Assembly: GCA_902519405.1 (NCBI GenBank)
Contig: CABYJX010000001.1
Location: 102,822-142,719 of the forward strand
DNA: 39,898 nucleotides
Reading direction: 5' to 3'
From: an uncultured Gammaproteobacteria bacterium
GTDB lineage: Bacteria > Pseudomonadota > Gammaproteobacteria > Pseudomonadales > Halieaceae
Position 1 is the stretch's first letter, and each line of letters begins with the position of its first letter. Positions 8,754-19,049 of this stretch are shown in pieces. A program made the position numbers and the translations under genes. The notes under the pieces were generated by a model. That model was not told where the DNA came from and did no database searches. It saw nothing but the letters and a program-made list of their open reading frames with translations.

Positions 8754-10088
8754 ATGGGTATAAAAAAGGTTTTCATAAAAACGCATGGTTGTCAGATGAA
8801 TGAATATGATTCGGCGAAAATGCTTGATCTTCTTAAAAATGAAGAGAAATTTGAAATTACAAAAAATGAAGAAGAAGCCGATCTTTTGATTTTAAATACC
8901 TGCTCCATAAGAGATAAAGCTCAAGAAAAGGTGTTTCATCAAATTGGCAGATGGAAAAAAATAAAGATCAAAAAGCCAGATTTAAGGATAGCGGTGGGTG
9001 GCTGTGTAGCTTCTCAAGAGGGTGAGAAAATTGTTAAGCGTGCTCCTGCAGTAGATATTGTATTCGGTCCCCAAACCCTGCATAAAGTCCCAGGTTTATA
9101 TAAGGAAAACCTGTACACCGATAAGGCTCAAATAGATACGTCATTTCCGAAATTAGAGAAATTTGACTTTTTCCCCTCCACGGATAATTCAGGGGCATCA
9201 GCATTTGTCTCTATAATGGAAGGCTGTAATAAATACTGTTCATTTTGCGTGGTTCCTCACACCAGAGGGCATGAAATTTCAAGAAATGTTGTTGATATCC
9301 TTAACGAGGTATCTAGTTTAGCTGATCGTGGCACAAGGGAAATTTATTTCCTAGGACAAAATGTCAATAATTTTAAAGGCTCTTATAAGGGCAGCAGTAC
9401 ATCTTTGGCTAAACTAATTGAACTGACGGCAAAAGTAGAGAATATAGATCGTATAAGATTTACTACCAGCCACCCGTATGAATTCAAAGATGATTTAGTA
9501 AAGGTGTATGAAAAAGTTCCAGAATTAGTTAGTCACGTTCATCTACCTGTTCAAAGTGGCTCGGATAGGATTTTGAACTTGATGAGGAGAAGATACACTA
9601 TTGAAGAGTATTTAGAGCTGATTGATAAAATTAGGTCAATAAGACCAGATATGAGTTTTTCATCTGATTTTATTGTTGGATTTCCTAATGAGACTGATGA
9701 GGACTTTGCTGCTACTCTTGATGTGGTTGAGAAAGTTAAATTCGATGAGTCTTTCAGTTTCATTTATAGCTCTAGACCGAATACCCCTGCATCAGAAATG
9801 CCTGACAATGTGAGTGTTTCAGAAAAAAAAGAGCGGCTAGATCTTTTGCAGTCTAAACTAAGCCAGTTATCTTTTGGCTACAGCAGGAAAATGGTTGGAA
9901 CAGTTCAAAATTGCCTGATAACAGGTTCGTCTAAGAAAGATCCAGGTGAATTGCAAGCACGTACTTTCAACAATAAAATCGTGAACTTTAAACCTCGTAA
10001 TTTCAGAATTGGCGATTTTGTTAATCTTCGCATTTGCGAGGCCTATACGAATTCTTTACGAGGTGTGGTAGATACTGTTGCTTCTTAG
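8754..10088 (+). CDS. miaB: tRNA-2-methylthio-N6-dimethylallyladenosine synthase MiaB
   Basis: This radical-SAM methylthiotransferase adds a 2-methylthio group to i6A37 in tRNAs reading codons that start with U. From the ATG at 8754 it is 444 residues. The N-terminal domain has the three auxiliary-cluster cysteines, Cys13 in [11 protein letters not shown], Cys50 in NTCSIRDKA and Cys84 in GGCVASQEG. The radical-SAM CxxxCxxC motif is at Cys158, Cys162 and Cys165, and a TRAM-like domain ends the protein. I chose ATG 8754 over the in-frame TTG at 8739 because the protein then begins [10 protein letters not shown], as in homologues. In most gammaproteobacteria miaB sits with ybeZ-ybeY-corC; here it stands alone between two tRNA genes and is more AT-rich and Lys-rich than its neighbours. 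Confidence 0.95.
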   Translation: MGIKKVFIKTHGCQMNEYDSAKMLDLLKNEEKFEITKNEEEADLLILNTCSIRDKAQEKVFHQIGRWKKIKIKKPDLRIAVGGCVASQEGEKIVKRAPAVDIVFGPQTLHKVPGLYKENLYTDKAQIDTSFPKLEKFDFFPSTDNSGASAFVSIMEGCNKYCSFCVVPHTRGHEISRNVVDILNEVSSLADRGTREIYFLGQNVNNFKGSYKGSSTSLAKLIELTAKVENIDRIRFTTSHPYEFKDDLVKVYEKVPELVSHVHLPVQSGSDRILNLMRRRYTIEEYLELIDKIRSIRPDMSFSSDFIVGFPNETDEDFAATLDVVEKVKFDESFSFIYSSRPNTPASEMPDNVSVSEKKERLDLLQSKLSQLSFGYSRKMVGTVQNCLITGSSKKDPGELQARTFNNKIVNFKPRNFRIGDFVNLRICEAYTNSLRGVVDTVAS

Positions 10089-10232
10089 GGTAGGATCTAT
10101 ATTTCTTGGACCTAGCAAGTAATAGATTCTAATGATTTTAGTTTAAATATCTCCAATGTTAGGGCTAGGCACTGTTTTTGATATTTTTGTTGCCAAGTCC
10201 CAGTTAAGTATGTATTTAAATCTTCTAGCCAG

Positions 10233-10261
10233 TTGACCCTGTTCGGGTCGATACCTATAAT
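10233..10261 (+). promoter_or_regulatory. Strong sigma70 promoter for tRNA-fMet and the rimP-nusA-infB operon
   Basis: The -35 box TTGACC (10233-10238, five of six matches) is followed by a 17-base spacer and a perfect -10 box TATAAT (10256-10261). The next bases, TGCCCCCCC (10262-10270), form a very C-rich discriminator of the kind found at stable-RNA promoters under ppGpp/DksA control. Transcription would begin near 10268-10270, about 73 bases before the tRNA. The regulation is inferred from known stable-RNA promoters. Confidence 0.75.
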
Positions 10262-10342
10262 TGCCCCCCCTACAGCGGTTTGTGGACTTCGCAGACTGCC
10301 CGAAGAAGCTAGAAAAAAAGATTCTGGGAAGGGATGTTTTGA

Positions 10343-10419
<77 letters not shown>

Positions 10420-10460
10420 ATATTTACTTTGCGTGCTACGAGTGTGCAATGTAACTTTGT

Positions 10461-10482
10461 AAGCCCCTTTAAGGGGCTTTTT
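10461..10482 (+). terminator. Hairpin terminator/attenuator between tRNA-fMet and rimP
   Basis: AAGCCCC (10461-10467) pairs with GGGGCTT (10473-10479) around a 5-base loop, and T's follow to 10482. This is a compact intrinsic terminator. As rimP-nusA-infB has no other evident promoter, it probably acts as a partial terminator that lowers mRNA relative to tRNA, or as a processing site. Confidence 0.8.
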
Positions 10483-10500
10483 AGTATGAGCTCGACATAG

Positions 10501-10968
10501 GTGGGTGAGAGATTGAGAGCCATAGAAGAACGAGTACATGGAATTATATCTTCCTCGATAGAGGTACTAGGGTATGAATTATGGGGAGTGGAATATAACT
10601 CTAAAGGTAAGGGTGGTACTTTAAGAGTCTTTATTGATTCCATAGCTGGTGTTTCATTAGATGATTGCGTAATTGTGAGCAGACAGGTTAGTGCAATTTT
10701 GGACGTGGAAAATCCTATAATTGAAGAATATGAATTGGAGGTGTCTTCACCTGGGGTTGATCGACGATTATTTAATGAGAAACAATATGCAGCTTTTATT
10801 GGAGAGGTGCTTCATTTGGTATTGTATGCATCGTTTAAAGGGAAACGTAAGTACGTAGGTCTATTAAGTGAAGTACTTGATAGGGAGATGGTTTTGCAGA
10901 TTGAAGATCGGGAATACAGGATACCTTTTGATCTTTTGCAGAAAGTAAAGGTGCAACCAATTGGTTGA
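10501..10968 (+). CDS. rimP: Ribosome maturation factor RimP
   Basis: RimP assists assembly of the 30S subunit. The 155-residue protein matches the family throughout: GYELWGVEY, TLRVFIDS, the DDC-VSRQVSAILDVENPI segment and LEVSSPGVDRRLF, followed by the SH3-like C-terminal domain. The start is GTG at 10501. An in-frame TTG at 10513 is the alternative and has AGGTGG 8 bases upstream, so translation may begin there. It opens the rimP-nusA-infB operon, 29 bases before nusA. Confidence 0.93.
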   Translation: MGERLRAIEERVHGIISSSIEVLGYELWGVEYNSKGKGGTLRVFIDSIAGVSLDDCVIVSRQVSAILDVENPIIEEYELEVSSPGVDRRLFNEKQYAAFIGEVLHLVLYASFKGKRKYVGLLSEVLDREMVLQIEDREYRIPFDLLQKVKVQPIG

Positions 10969-10997
10969 ATAGCTAACTTGAATATGTGGGGCGACTA

Positions 10998-12491
10998 ATG
11001 ACCAAGGAAATATTACTGGTAGCGGAGGCAGTTTCGAATGAAAAGGGTGTTGCTGAGGAGATCATTTTTGAAGCTATAGAGATGGCCTTGGCTGCAGCTA
11101 CCTCCAAGCGCTATGATGAGGATGCTAATATACGCGTTGTTATTGACCGTAAGACTGGAGATTATCGTTCTTTCCGAAGTTGGCTGGTTGTTCCTGACGA
11201 TGAGATGGCGCTTCTTGGAACTCAATTTACAACAGAGGAGGCATATGAGAAGGATGTCTCATTAAAACCTGGCGATATTTTTGAGGAAGAAGTAGAAAAC
11301 ATTGAATTCGGTCGTATAGCAGCTCAAACTGCTAAGCAGGTGATTGTCCAGTGTGTTCGAGAAGCCGAAAGAGCACAAGTATCAGAACAATATTTAGATA
11401 AAATCGGTCAGCTAGTTTCAGGAAGTGTAAAGAAGGTTACACGAGATAACATAATAGTAGATCTAGGAAATAATGCTGAAGGTTTACTTCCTCGTGATCA
11501 ACTGGTTGGTCGAGAAACCTTTAGGGTCAATGATCGGGTTCGGGCTATTCTTCGCGAGGTCAGCAGTGAGCCGAGAGGCCCGCAGCTTATTTTATCTAGA
11601 GCCTGTTCTGAAATGTTAATAGAATTATTTAAGATTGAGGTTCCAGAGATCTCTGAACAAGTTATCCAAATTCGAAGTGCGTCTAGGGATCCGGGTTCGC
11701 GAGCTAAGATAGCAGTTAAGACTAATGATCAACGCATCGATCCAGTTGGTGCGTGCGTTGGAATGCGCGGATCAAGGGTTCAGGCAGTTTCTAATGAATT
11801 AGATAATGAGCGAGTTGATATTGTCCTTTGGGATGATAATCCAGCTCAGTTAGTCATTAACGCCATGTCGCCAGCAGAGGTGGAATCTATAGTAGTAGAT
11901 GAAGACAGTTCCGTTATGGATGTGGCGGTAGCAGAGGACAATCTCGCTCAAGCTATTGGGCGAGGGGGTCAAAATGTCAGGCTTGCTAGTGAATTAACGG
12001 GTTGGACAATTAATGTTATGGGTGTAAACGAGGCCTCTGAAAAACAAGAAGCCGAGGCAGGTGAGGTAGTTCAAATTTTTTGTCGCTTTCTAGATGTAGA
12101 TGAGGATGTAGCTGAAATTTTGGTTGATGAAGGATTTACTACATTAGAAGAAGTTGCATATGTTCCGCTAGAAGAAATGATGTCAATAGAGGGGTTCGAT
12201 CAATCTATCTCAGAGGAACTTCGCGAGAGAGCAAAAGACGCTTTACTGACGCAAGCTATAGCGTCTGAGGAAGAATTAGGATCAAATGAGCCAGCACAAG
12301 ATTTACTAGAGATGGATGGTATGGATCGTCATTTAGCATATCTATTAGCTAGTCGGGGAGTAGTGACCATGGAGGACTTAGCGGAGCAAGGTGTTGATGA
12401 TCTTATTGATATTGAAGGTATGACTACAGATCGTGCAGGCGACTTAATTATGACGGCGCGGGCACCCTGGTTTGCCGAAGAAGTCGAGTAA
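10998..12491 (+). CDS. nusA: Transcription elongation/termination factor NusA
   Basis: NusA binds RNA polymerase and nascent RNA and modulates pausing, termination and antitermination. From ATG 10998 it is 497 residues, like E. coli NusA (495). The N-terminal RNAP-binding domain holds EAVSNEKG and IDRKTGDY. The S1 domain follows (about residues 135-200, GSVKKVTRDNIIVDLGNNAEGLLP in part), then two KH domains (VGMRGSRVQAV and AIGRGGQNVRLA), and two acidic C-terminal repeats as in gammaproteobacterial NusA. I preferred ATG 10998 to the GTG at 10986 because the protein then begins MTKEILLVAEAVSNEK, as in E. coli, and GGGG (10988-10991) lies 6 bases upstream. Confidence 0.96.
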   Translation: MTKEILLVAEAVSNEKGVAEEIIFEAIEMALAAATSKRYDEDANIRVVIDRKTGDYRSFRSWLVVPDDEMALLGTQFTTEEAYEKDVSLKPGDIFEEEVENIEFGRIAAQTAKQVIVQCVREAERAQVSEQYLDKIGQLVSGSVKKVTRDNIIVDLGNNAEGLLPRDQLVGRETFRVNDRVRAILREVSSEPRGPQLILSRACSEMLIELFKIEVPEISEQVIQIRSASRDPGSRAKIAVKTNDQRIDPVGACVGMRGSRVQAVSNELDNERVDIVLWDDNPAQLVINAMSPAEVESIVVDEDSSVMDVAVAEDNLAQAIGRGGQNVRLASELTGWTINVMGVNEASEKQEAEAGEVVQIFCRFLDVDEDVAEILVDEGFTTLEEVAYVPLEEMMSIEGFDQSISEELRERAKDALLTQAIASEEELGSNEPAQDLLEMDGMDRHLAYLLASRGVVTMEDLAEQGVDDLIDIEGMTTDRAGDLIMTARAPWFAEEVE

Positions 12492-12551
12492 CTAAGATGT
12501 TTTCTGGAATATTTAAGTCGACTTAATCTGGTACCAAGGAGAATAATTACA

Positions 12552-15110
12552 ATGGCAGAAGTTACAGTTCAACAGTTAGCAAAAACCGTGGGTGCTTCGG
12601 TAGAAAGGTTGCTACTGCAAATGAAGGAAGCAGGACTTCCGCATGTTAAAATAGATCAAGTGGTATCTGATGAAGATAAAAAGATATTACTCTCTTATTT
12701 GAAAAAAAGTCATGGAGCTTCCTCGCCCACTCCAAAAAAAATCACTTTAAAAAGAAAAACAATAAGTACACTTAAGACAGGAGGAACTTCAGGAAAGAAG
12801 ACCGTAAATGTAGAAATTCGAAAAAAGCGGACTTATGTCAAGAGAGATCAAATTGAAGAGGTCAGCCAGGAGGTATCCTATAAAGATGACGAGAAAGTCG
12901 AAGCAGATGTTGATCTTGATATTCCTCCACCTAGTATCGAACCCGATCCTGAGGTATTGAGACAACAGGCAGCTGAAAAACGCCGAGAAGAAAATGAGGC
13001 TAGGGAAGTAGCAGCAAAAGAAGCGGCTTTAGCGGCCGAAGTAATAGAGCAAGAAAAGCAGCAAGCTGCTTCAGAAAAACTAAAAGAGCGTGATGGAAAA
13101 AAGAGCAAGAGAACGCAATCTCCCCCAACTGATAGAGAGGGTGAACGCAGAAAAGCAAAAAATAAAGGACCAGACCGAACTGGGAGTGGAATAAATTCCC
13201 GTGGTAAACAAAGAGGTCATAACCTCTCTCTATCGGATCTTGAAGCAGCTGAGACAGGTGTATTTAGGCGAAGGTCAGTTCGGAAAAAGCAAAAGCCAGC
13301 ATCTACCCATGAAGAACACTCAAAACATGGATTTGAGATGCCTACTGAGAAAAAAACTTATGATGTGGAAGTCGGAGAAACGATTTCTGTTGCATCTCTC
13401 GCGCAACAAATGTCAGTCAAGTCTGGGGAAGTCATCAAAGAACTAATAAAACTTGGTGTAATGGCAACAATAAATCAACTTGTAGATCAAGATACTGCAA
13501 CGCTTGTTATTGAAGAGATGGGACATCGGGTGAAAGTGGTAAGCACAGATGCAGTCGAGGAAAGTTTAGAGGAAACCTTATCTTTACACGAGGGTACACC
13601 CGAACCGCGTGCACCTGTAGTGACAGTAATGGGACATGTTGATCATGGAAAAACTTCGCTTTTAGATTATATACGAAAAAGTCGAGTTGCTTCGGGAGAG
13701 GCAGGAGGAATTACACAACATATAGGTGCGTACCATGTGCAAACTGATAAGGGGATGATCTCCTTTCTTGATACTCCGGGACATGCTGCCTTTACTGCAA
13801 TGCGTGCCAGAGGAGCCAGAAGCACTGATATAGTTATCTTAGTAGTTGGGGCTGATGACGGAGTGATGCCTCAAACTGAGGAAGCCATTCAGCACGCTCG
13901 TGCTGCCGAAGTCCCATTGATCGTTGCTGTAAATAAAATTGATAAAGAGGGAGCTGATCCTGATAAAGTCAAAAATGAGCTGGCTGCAAAGGACGTAATC
14001 CCAGAAGACTGGGGAGGTGATACTCAATTCGTAAACGTATCTGCGATCTCCGGCGAGGGAATCCCTGACTTACTGGATAGTATACTTCTACAGGCGGAAC
14101 TACTTGAGTTGACAGCATCTAGCGACGTACCTGCCCAGGGAATAGTCATTGAATCTCGTTTAGATAAAGGGCGAGGCCCCGTTGCTTCTCTATTAATTCA
14201 GAGTGGAACTTTAAAACAAGGAGACGTAGTTTTAGCAGGTTTACACTTTGGACGCGTTCGAGCAATGCTAGATGAAAATAGTAATTCCATCCTGTCTGCG
14301 GGGCCTAGTATTCCTGCTGAAATACTAGGGTTAAATGGGATGCCGAGTGCTGGTGATTCTTTTGCCGTAGTCGAAAACGAAAAACGTGCGAGAGAGGTTG
14401 CTAACTTTAGGCAAGAACGGAATAGAGATAATAAATTAGAGCGGCAGCAAGCTTCAAAACTAGACAATATGTTTGAGTCAATGACCGCCGTTGATAAGAA
14501 AAATCTAAATGTGGTAGTCAAGGCCGATGTTCGCGGTTCCTTGGAGGCTATTCAATCGGCACTTGCTGACTTAGGTAATCAGGAGGTTAAAGTAAATGTA
14601 GTATCGGGTGGTGTAGGAGGAATTGCGGAAACAGATGTCACTTTAGCAATGACTTGTAATGCAATGATTCTTGGTTTTAATGTTAGAGCAGACTCATCAG
14701 CAAAGCAGCTTGTAGAAACGGAAGGATTAGATTTAAGATACTATAACGTAATTTATGATTTAATCGACGATACCAAGAAAGGGCTTAGTGGAATGCTCTC
14801 CCCTGAAGTTCGAGAGGAAATAGTTGGTATTGCAGAAGTTAGAGATATTTTTCGTTCGCCCAAATTTGGACAGATAGCGGGCTGTATGGTTACCGAGGGT
14901 GTGGTATTTCGCTCAAAACCAATCCGTGTTCTTCGAGATAATATAGTTATATATGAAGGGGAATTAGAGTCTCTGAGGCGTTTCAAAGATGACGCCAATG
15001 AAGTTAGAAATGGAACTGAATGTGGGATTGGTGTAAAGAATTATACTGATGTAAAAGTTGGGGATTTAATAGAAGTTTATGAGATTAACGAGATAGCTCG
15101 TTCTCTGTAG
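12552..15110 (+). CDS. infB: Translation initiation factor IF-2
   Basis: IF-2 is the GTPase that brings fMet-tRNA to the 30S subunit and promotes 50S joining. The 852-residue protein has the IF2-N fold at both ends of its long linker (residues 1-55, and about 270-340). The linker is charged and Ala/Glu/Lys-rich, as in E. coli IF2-alpha. The G domain carries [14 protein letters not shown] (about 360), DTPGHAAF (about 407) and NKID (about 461). Domains II-IV follow and end in the initiator-tRNA-binding C domain. It lies 60 bases after nusA with AAGGAG shortly before the ATG. The initiator tRNA it binds is encoded in the same transcription unit (10343-10419). Confidence 0.97.
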   Translation: MAEVTVQQLAKTVGASVERLLLQMKEAGLPHVKIDQVVSDEDKKILLSYLKKSHGASSPTPKKITLKRKTISTLKTGGTSGKKTVNVEIRKKRTYVKRDQIEEVSQEVSYKDDEKVEADVDLDIPPPSIEPDPEVLRQQAAEKRREENEAREVAAKEAALAAEVIEQEKQQAASEKLKERDGKKSKRTQSPPTDREGERRKAKNKGPDRTGSGINSRGKQRGHNLSLSDLEAAETGVFRRRSVRKKQKPASTHEEHSKHGFEMPTEKKTYDVEVGETISVASLAQQMSVKSGEVIKELIKLGVMATINQLVDQDTATLVIEEMGHRVKVVSTDAVEESLEETLSLHEGTPEPRAPVVTVMGHVDHGKTSLLDYIRKSRVASGEAGGITQHIGAYHVQTDKGMISFLDTPGHAAFTAMRARGARSTDIVILVVGADDGVMPQTEEAIQHARAAEVPLIVAVNKIDKEGADPDKVKNELAAKDVIPEDWGGDTQFVNVSAISGEGIPDLLDSILLQAELLELTASSDVPAQGIVIESRLDKGRGPVASLLIQSGTLKQGDVVLAGLHFGRVRAMLDENSNSILSAGPSIPAEILGLNGMPSAGDSFAVVENEKRAREVANFRQERNRDNKLERQQASKLDNMFESMTAVDKKNLNVVVKADVRGSLEAIQSALADLGNQEVKVNVVSGGVGGIAETDVTLAMTCNAMILGFNVRADSSAKQLVETEGLDLRYYNVIYDLIDDTKKGLSGMLSPEVREEIVGIAEVRDIFRSPKFGQIAGCMVTEGVVFRSKPIRVLRDNIVIYEGELESLRRFKDDANEVRNGTECGIGVKNYTDVKVGDLIEVYEINEIARSL

Positions 15111-15126
15111 AAACAAAATTCATATT

Positions 15127-15501
15127 ATGGGACAAGAATATAGCCGCACCCAGAGAGTAGGTGACTTTTTACAGAGAGAACTTGCCACCCTAATTCAAGG
15201 TCTTTGTGATCCAAGGTTAGATATTGTGAGTGTCACTGCTGTATATGTCAGTCGAGATCTAAGCCACGCCAAGGTATATTTTACGATGCTCAACTGCGAC
15301 TCAAAGAAGGATGTTGAAGATACGACCTCTATATTGAATCGAGCAAGTGGTTTTCTTAGAAAAGGTTTATCTCGATCTTCTGGTCTACGTACCGTTCCAA
15401 AAATTAAATTTTATTTTGATGCAAGTATTGCTCGCGCTCGAGATGTGACTGCGCTTATCCACAAGGTTAATAATTACAAAACGAGTAATGAGAAAAATTG
15501 A
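15127..15501 (+). CDS. rbfA: Ribosome-binding factor A
   Basis: RbfA is a cold-shock-linked 30S assembly factor that works near the 5' helix of 16S rRNA. The 124-residue KH-fold protein shows the family features RTQRVGDFLQRELATLIQ, DPRL, VTAVYVSRDLSHAKVYF and the basic LRKGLSRSSGLRTVPKIKF region. It follows infB by 16 bases. I see no clear Shine-Dalgarno, so translation may be coupled to infB. Confidence 0.95.
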   Translation: MGQEYSRTQRVGDFLQRELATLIQGLCDPRLDIVSVTAVYVSRDLSHAKVYFTMLNCDSKKDVEDTTSILNRASGFLRKGLSRSSGLRTVPKIKFYFDASIARARDVTALIHKVNNYKTSNEKN

Positions 15502-15522
15502 CTTTGGGAGATTAATAAAAAA

Positions 15523-16479
15523 TTGAGTAAGCGTAAAGGAAGATTGATTAATGGGGTCCTCGTTTTAGATAAACCTATTGGTATTTCATCTAATACTGCT
15601 CTCCAAGAAGTTAAACGTTTATTTTTTGCTGCAAAAGCAGGGCACACCGGTAGTCTTGACCCAAACGCATGTGGAGTTTTACCAATATTTATCGGGCAAG
15701 CTACTAAGTTTTCGCAGTACTTGCTGAACTCAGATAAAGTTTATGAAGCCACTATTGTGCTAGGTTGTTCTACTGCTACGGGTGATAGTGAAGGAGAGGT
15801 AATTCAAAAGAGAGATGCTTCAGGTATCGCAGAGGATTCAATAGAAAAGGTACTTTGTAAGCTCAGAGGTGAAATAGAGCAAATTCCACCAATGTATTCT
15901 GCAATTAAACATAAAGGCCGTCGACTTTATCAACTTGCTCGCCAAGGAAAAGATGTTAATCGAAAACCGCGGAGTGTAAAAATCTTCACTTTGGAGCAGC
16001 GAGGGTTTAAATCTGGAAAAAAAGCAGAGCTTGATATCTATCTAGTTTGTAGTAAAGGTACCTACGTTAGATCTTTAGCAGAGGAAATTGGTACCATTTT
16101 GGGTGTAGGAGGGTATGTCAGTGCTCTGAGAAGGCTGGGAGCCGGTCCCTATATAATTGAAAATAGTGTCTGTTTGAATACGCTTCGTGACATAAAGACC
16201 GCAGGAGGATTTAGTGAACTCGATTCGCTTCTTCTGCCTATGGATACGGCCTTAAGTATTATTCCGAAGCTACTAGTTAGTGATGATGTAGGATATTTTT
16301 TACGGCAAGGGCAGTCTGTTTTAGTGCCAAATGCCCCGTGTAATGGTATGGTGCGCCTCGCATTAAAAAATGACGAATTTTTAGGACTCGGTGAAGTTTT
16401 GAAAGATGGGCGAATAGCGCCTCGTAAGATAGTTTTAGACACAAGTTCGACTGAGGCATCTGTTAGTCTGCGTGGATAG
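15523..16479 (+). CDS. truB: tRNA pseudouridine(55) synthase TruB
   Basis: TruB makes pseudouridine 55 in the T loop of tRNAs. The 318-residue protein has GVLVLDKPIGISSN at the start, the catalytic-Asp motif GHTGSLDPNACGVLPI, YEATIVLGCSTATGDSEGE, the basic IPPMYSAIKHKGRRLYQLARQG segment (shown in part) and a C-terminal PUA-like domain. The start is TTG at 15523 with GGGAG about 12 bases upstream; no ATG precedes the conserved core. Order infB-rbfA-truB-rpsO is standard. Confidence 0.95.
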   Translation: MSKRKGRLINGVLVLDKPIGISSNTALQEVKRLFFAAKAGHTGSLDPNACGVLPIFIGQATKFSQYLLNSDKVYEATIVLGCSTATGDSEGEVIQKRDASGIAEDSIEKVLCKLRGEIEQIPPMYSAIKHKGRRLYQLARQGKDVNRKPRSVKIFTLEQRGFKSGKKAELDIYLVCSKGTYVRSLAEEIGTILGVGGYVSALRRLGAGPYIIENSVCLNTLRDIKTAGGFSELDSLLLPMDTALSIIPKLLVSDDVGYFLRQGQSVLVPNAPCNGMVRLALKNDEFLGLGEVLKDGRIAPRKIVLDTSSTEASVSLRG

Positions 16480-16543
16480 CCTTTAAATCTTCTAAGTTTT
16501 TAGTAGGTACAGTCATCAGTAGCAGATTCATAAAGGAAAAAAT

Positions 16544-16813
16544 ATGGCTTTATCAGCGGAAAAGAAAGAAGAAATTGTTAAAAATTACCAAACTAATGAA
16601 GGAGATACTGGATCACCTGAAGTTCAAGTAGCATTGCTTACAGCGAATATTGATGAACTTCAAAAGCATTTCCAGACTCATAAGCATGACCATCATTCTC
16701 GTCGAGGCCTTATAAGGATGGTTAATCAAAGAAGAAAATTACTTGATTATCTCAAACAAAAAGATACCACAAGATATTCTGATTTGATCAGAAGACTAGG
16801 ACTTCGTCGCTAA
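16544..16813 (+). CDS. rpsO: 30S ribosomal protein S15
   Basis: S15 binds the three-way junction of 16S rRNA helices 20-22 and starts platform assembly. It is exactly 89 residues, the common length. Motifs [16 protein letters not shown], the [11 protein letters not shown] loop and [20 protein letters not shown] are intact. AAAGGAA precedes the ATG. It sits between truB and pnp, as in E. coli. Confidence 0.98.
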   Translation: MALSAEKKEEIVKNYQTNEGDTGSPEVQVALLTANIDELQKHFQTHKHDHHSRRGLIRMVNQRRKLLDYLKQKDTTRYSDLIRRLGLRR

Positions 16814-16871
16814 GCAATTCAAAATTTGATGAAGATGTTGTTCTTTATCTAGAAGCATTGGAGAATAAAAA

Positions 16872-19010
16872 GTGAATCCAGTAATAAAAACTTTCCAGTA
16901 TGGTGGACATACCGTAAACCTTGAAGTCGGCAGAATCGCTCGTCAAGCTACGGGAGCTGTTTTGGTGACGATAGAAGATACTTCCGTTCTAGTTACCGTT
17001 GTGGCACAGAAAACAGCAAAAGAAGGGCAGGATTTTTTCCCCTTATCAGTACATTATCAAGAAAAAGCTTATGCTGTTGGCAAGATCCCAGGTGGATTTT
17101 TTAAAAGAGAAGGTCGTCCTAGTGAAAAAGAGACACTCACGTCTAGGTTGATTGACCGTCCTATAAGACCTCTATTCAGTGAAGGTTTTATGAATGAAGT
17201 TCAAGTGGTTTGTACAGTTATGTCCGCCGATAAGGAAATCGATCCAGATATTCCGGCAATGATTGGAACTTCAGCGGCTTTGGCGATATCTGGATGCCCT
17301 TTCAATGGTCCAATAGGAGCTGCGAGAGTTGGATTTTCAGAAGATTCTGGTTATTTACTTAATCCGACTTATGAGCAACTCGATCAGAGTAAGCTTAATA
17401 TGGTGGTTGCGGGAACTTCAGAAGCGGTATTAATGGTTGAATCCGAGGCTCTAGAACTGAACGAGGATCAGATGCTCGGAGCCGTACTTTTTGCGCATCA
17501 AGAAATGCAAGCTGTTATTTTGGCGATTCAAGAATTAGTGGCAGAGACTGGCAAGACGCGCTGGGAATGGACCAAACCATCCGCCAATGAACAACTTAAG
17601 TCGTTAATTCACGAAAGAGTAGAGTCTGATTTAGGTGAAGCTTACAGGATCACAGAAAAGACGGGTCGATATTCAAGGATTGATGAAATAAAGTCAGGCT
17701 GTTTTGAAATGCTCCGTGAAACTGACGAATTCGGTGAAGATGAAGCAAGTGAAATATTTAAAGCCCTAGAAAAATCTATAGTAAGACGGCGCATAATCAA
17801 CGGAGAAACACGTATAGACGGCCGAGATAGTCGTACAGTCCGAAAGATTGCTTGTGAGGTAGATATTTTGTCGAAGGCACATGGCTCAGCCTTATTTACT
17901 AGAGGAGAGACACAAGCCATTGGTGTTGTTACTTTAGGTTCGCCTCGCGATGCTCAAATTATAGATGCTCTTGAGGGCGAGCGACGGGATCCGTTTATGC
18001 TTCATTATAATTTCCCGCCATATTCTGTTGGAGAGGCTGGTAGGATTGGTTTTACGGGTCGCAGAGAAATAGGCCATGGCCGGTTAGCTCGAAGGGGCTT
18101 AGCTGCTGTGCTTCCCGACGAAAAGGACTTTCCATACACTATTCGTTTAGTTTCTGAAATCACTGAATCTAACGGGTCAAGCTCTATGGCTTCGATTTGT
18201 GTTGGTTCTTTGGCTTTGATGGCTGCTGGGGTTCCTCTAAAAAGCCCGGTGGCGGGAATCGCAATGGGTCTTGTTAAGGAAGAAAATCAATTCGCTATTT
18301 TGACCGATATTTTGGGTGATGAAGATCATCTTGGAGATATGGATTTTAAGGTAGCTGGTACCTCGAAGGGAATTACAGCGTTGCAAATGGATATAAAAAT
18401 TGAAGGGATAACTGAGGAAATTATGGAGTCGGCTCTAGATCAGGCTCTGCAAGCTCGCCTACACATTTTAGGTCAGATGAATGAGGTGATGGATGAAGCA
18501 AGAGTTGTCACCTCGGAGAATGCACCTAGTTTAGTCACCATTAAGGTAGATTCGGACAAAATTCGAGATATCATTGGCAAAGGTGGTGCGACTATCAGAG
18601 CAATCACTGAAGCATCAGGAGCGACAGTAGATATCGATGATGATGGTACCGTTAGTGTTTTTGGTCAGGATCTAGCTTCTCGAGATGCGGCAGTTGCTTT
18701 GATCGAAGAAATAACAGCTGAAGCTGAGGTGGGAGCGGTTTATACTGGAACAGTGGCGCGAATAGTTGATTTTGGCGCATTCGTTAATATTTTGCCCGGT
18801 AAAGATGGCCTTGTTCATATTTCTCAAATTTCAAATGATCGAGTTGAGAAAGTTTCTGATTATCTCAAGGAAGGGCAGGAAGTTTCCGTAAAAGTTTTAG
18901 ATGTTGATCAGCGAGGTAGAATTAAGCTGTCTATAAAGGAGCTTTTAGAGAACTCTTCAGAGGAGACTAATTCAGAAAATGAGAGCGCAGCATCTGATAA
19001 TGACGAGTAG
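16872..19010 (+). CDS. pnp: Polyribonucleotide nucleotidyltransferase (PNPase)
   Basis: PNPase is a phosphorolytic 3'-5' exoribonuclease of the RNA degradosome. The 712-residue protein has two RNase PH-like domains (first about 1-210, including [20 protein letters not shown]; second about 310-545, including TRGETQAI and [13 protein letters not shown]). A KH domain with [11 protein letters not shown] (about 565) and an S1 domain (about 620-690, [15 protein letters not shown]) follow, then an acidic tail. The start is GTG at 16872 with GGAG about 8 bases upstream. The rpsO-pnp pair is standard; E. coli autoregulates pnp through RNase III cleavage of the leader, but I did not find a clear equivalent stem in the 58-base gap. 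Confidence 0.97.
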   Translation: MNPVIKTFQYGGHTVNLEVGRIARQATGAVLVTIEDTSVLVTVVAQKTAKEGQDFFPLSVHYQEKAYAVGKIPGGFFKREGRPSEKETLTSRLIDRPIRPLFSEGFMNEVQVVCTVMSADKEIDPDIPAMIGTSAALAISGCPFNGPIGAARVGFSEDSGYLLNPTYEQLDQSKLNMVVAGTSEAVLMVESEALELNEDQMLGAVLFAHQEMQAVILAIQELVAETGKTRWEWTKPSANEQLKSLIHERVESDLGEAYRITEKTGRYSRIDEIKSGCFEMLRETDEFGEDEASEIFKALEKSIVRRRIINGETRIDGRDSRTVRKIACEVDILSKAHGSALFTRGETQAIGVVTLGSPRDAQIIDALEGERRDPFMLHYNFPPYSVGEAGRIGFTGRREIGHGRLARRGLAAVLPDEKDFPYTIRLVSEITESNGSSSMASICVGSLALMAAGVPLKSPVAGIAMGLVKEENQFAILTDILGDEDHLGDMDFKVAGTSKGITALQMDIKIEGITEEIMESALDQALQARLHILGQMNEVMDEARVVTSENAPSLVTIKVDSDKIRDIIGKGGATIRAITEASGATVDIDDDGTVSVFGQDLASRDAAVALIEEITAEAEVGAVYTGTVARIVDFGAFVNILPGKDGLVHISQISNDRVEKVSDYLKEGQEVSVKVLDVDQRGRIKLSIKELLENSSEETNSENESAASDNDE

Positions 19011-19024
19011 AGAATGGAGTTATC

Positions 19025-19042
19025 CTTTGCACTAATGCAAAG
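19025..19042. terminator. Hairpin between convergent pnp and acs
   Basis: CTTTGCA (19025-19031) and TGCAAAG (19036-19042) form a perfect 7-bp stem with a 4-base loop in the 39-base gap between the pnp and acs stops. There is no T-run on either side, so termination would be weak or Rho-assisted. Position between convergent genes is the main support. Confidence 0.4.
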
Positions 19043-19049
19043 AAAGTGG

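Noticed and set aside
12878-13108. Ser/Phe-rich antisense frame within infB
   Set aside because: It is the complement of the Ala/Glu/Lys-rich IF-2 linker, not a gene.
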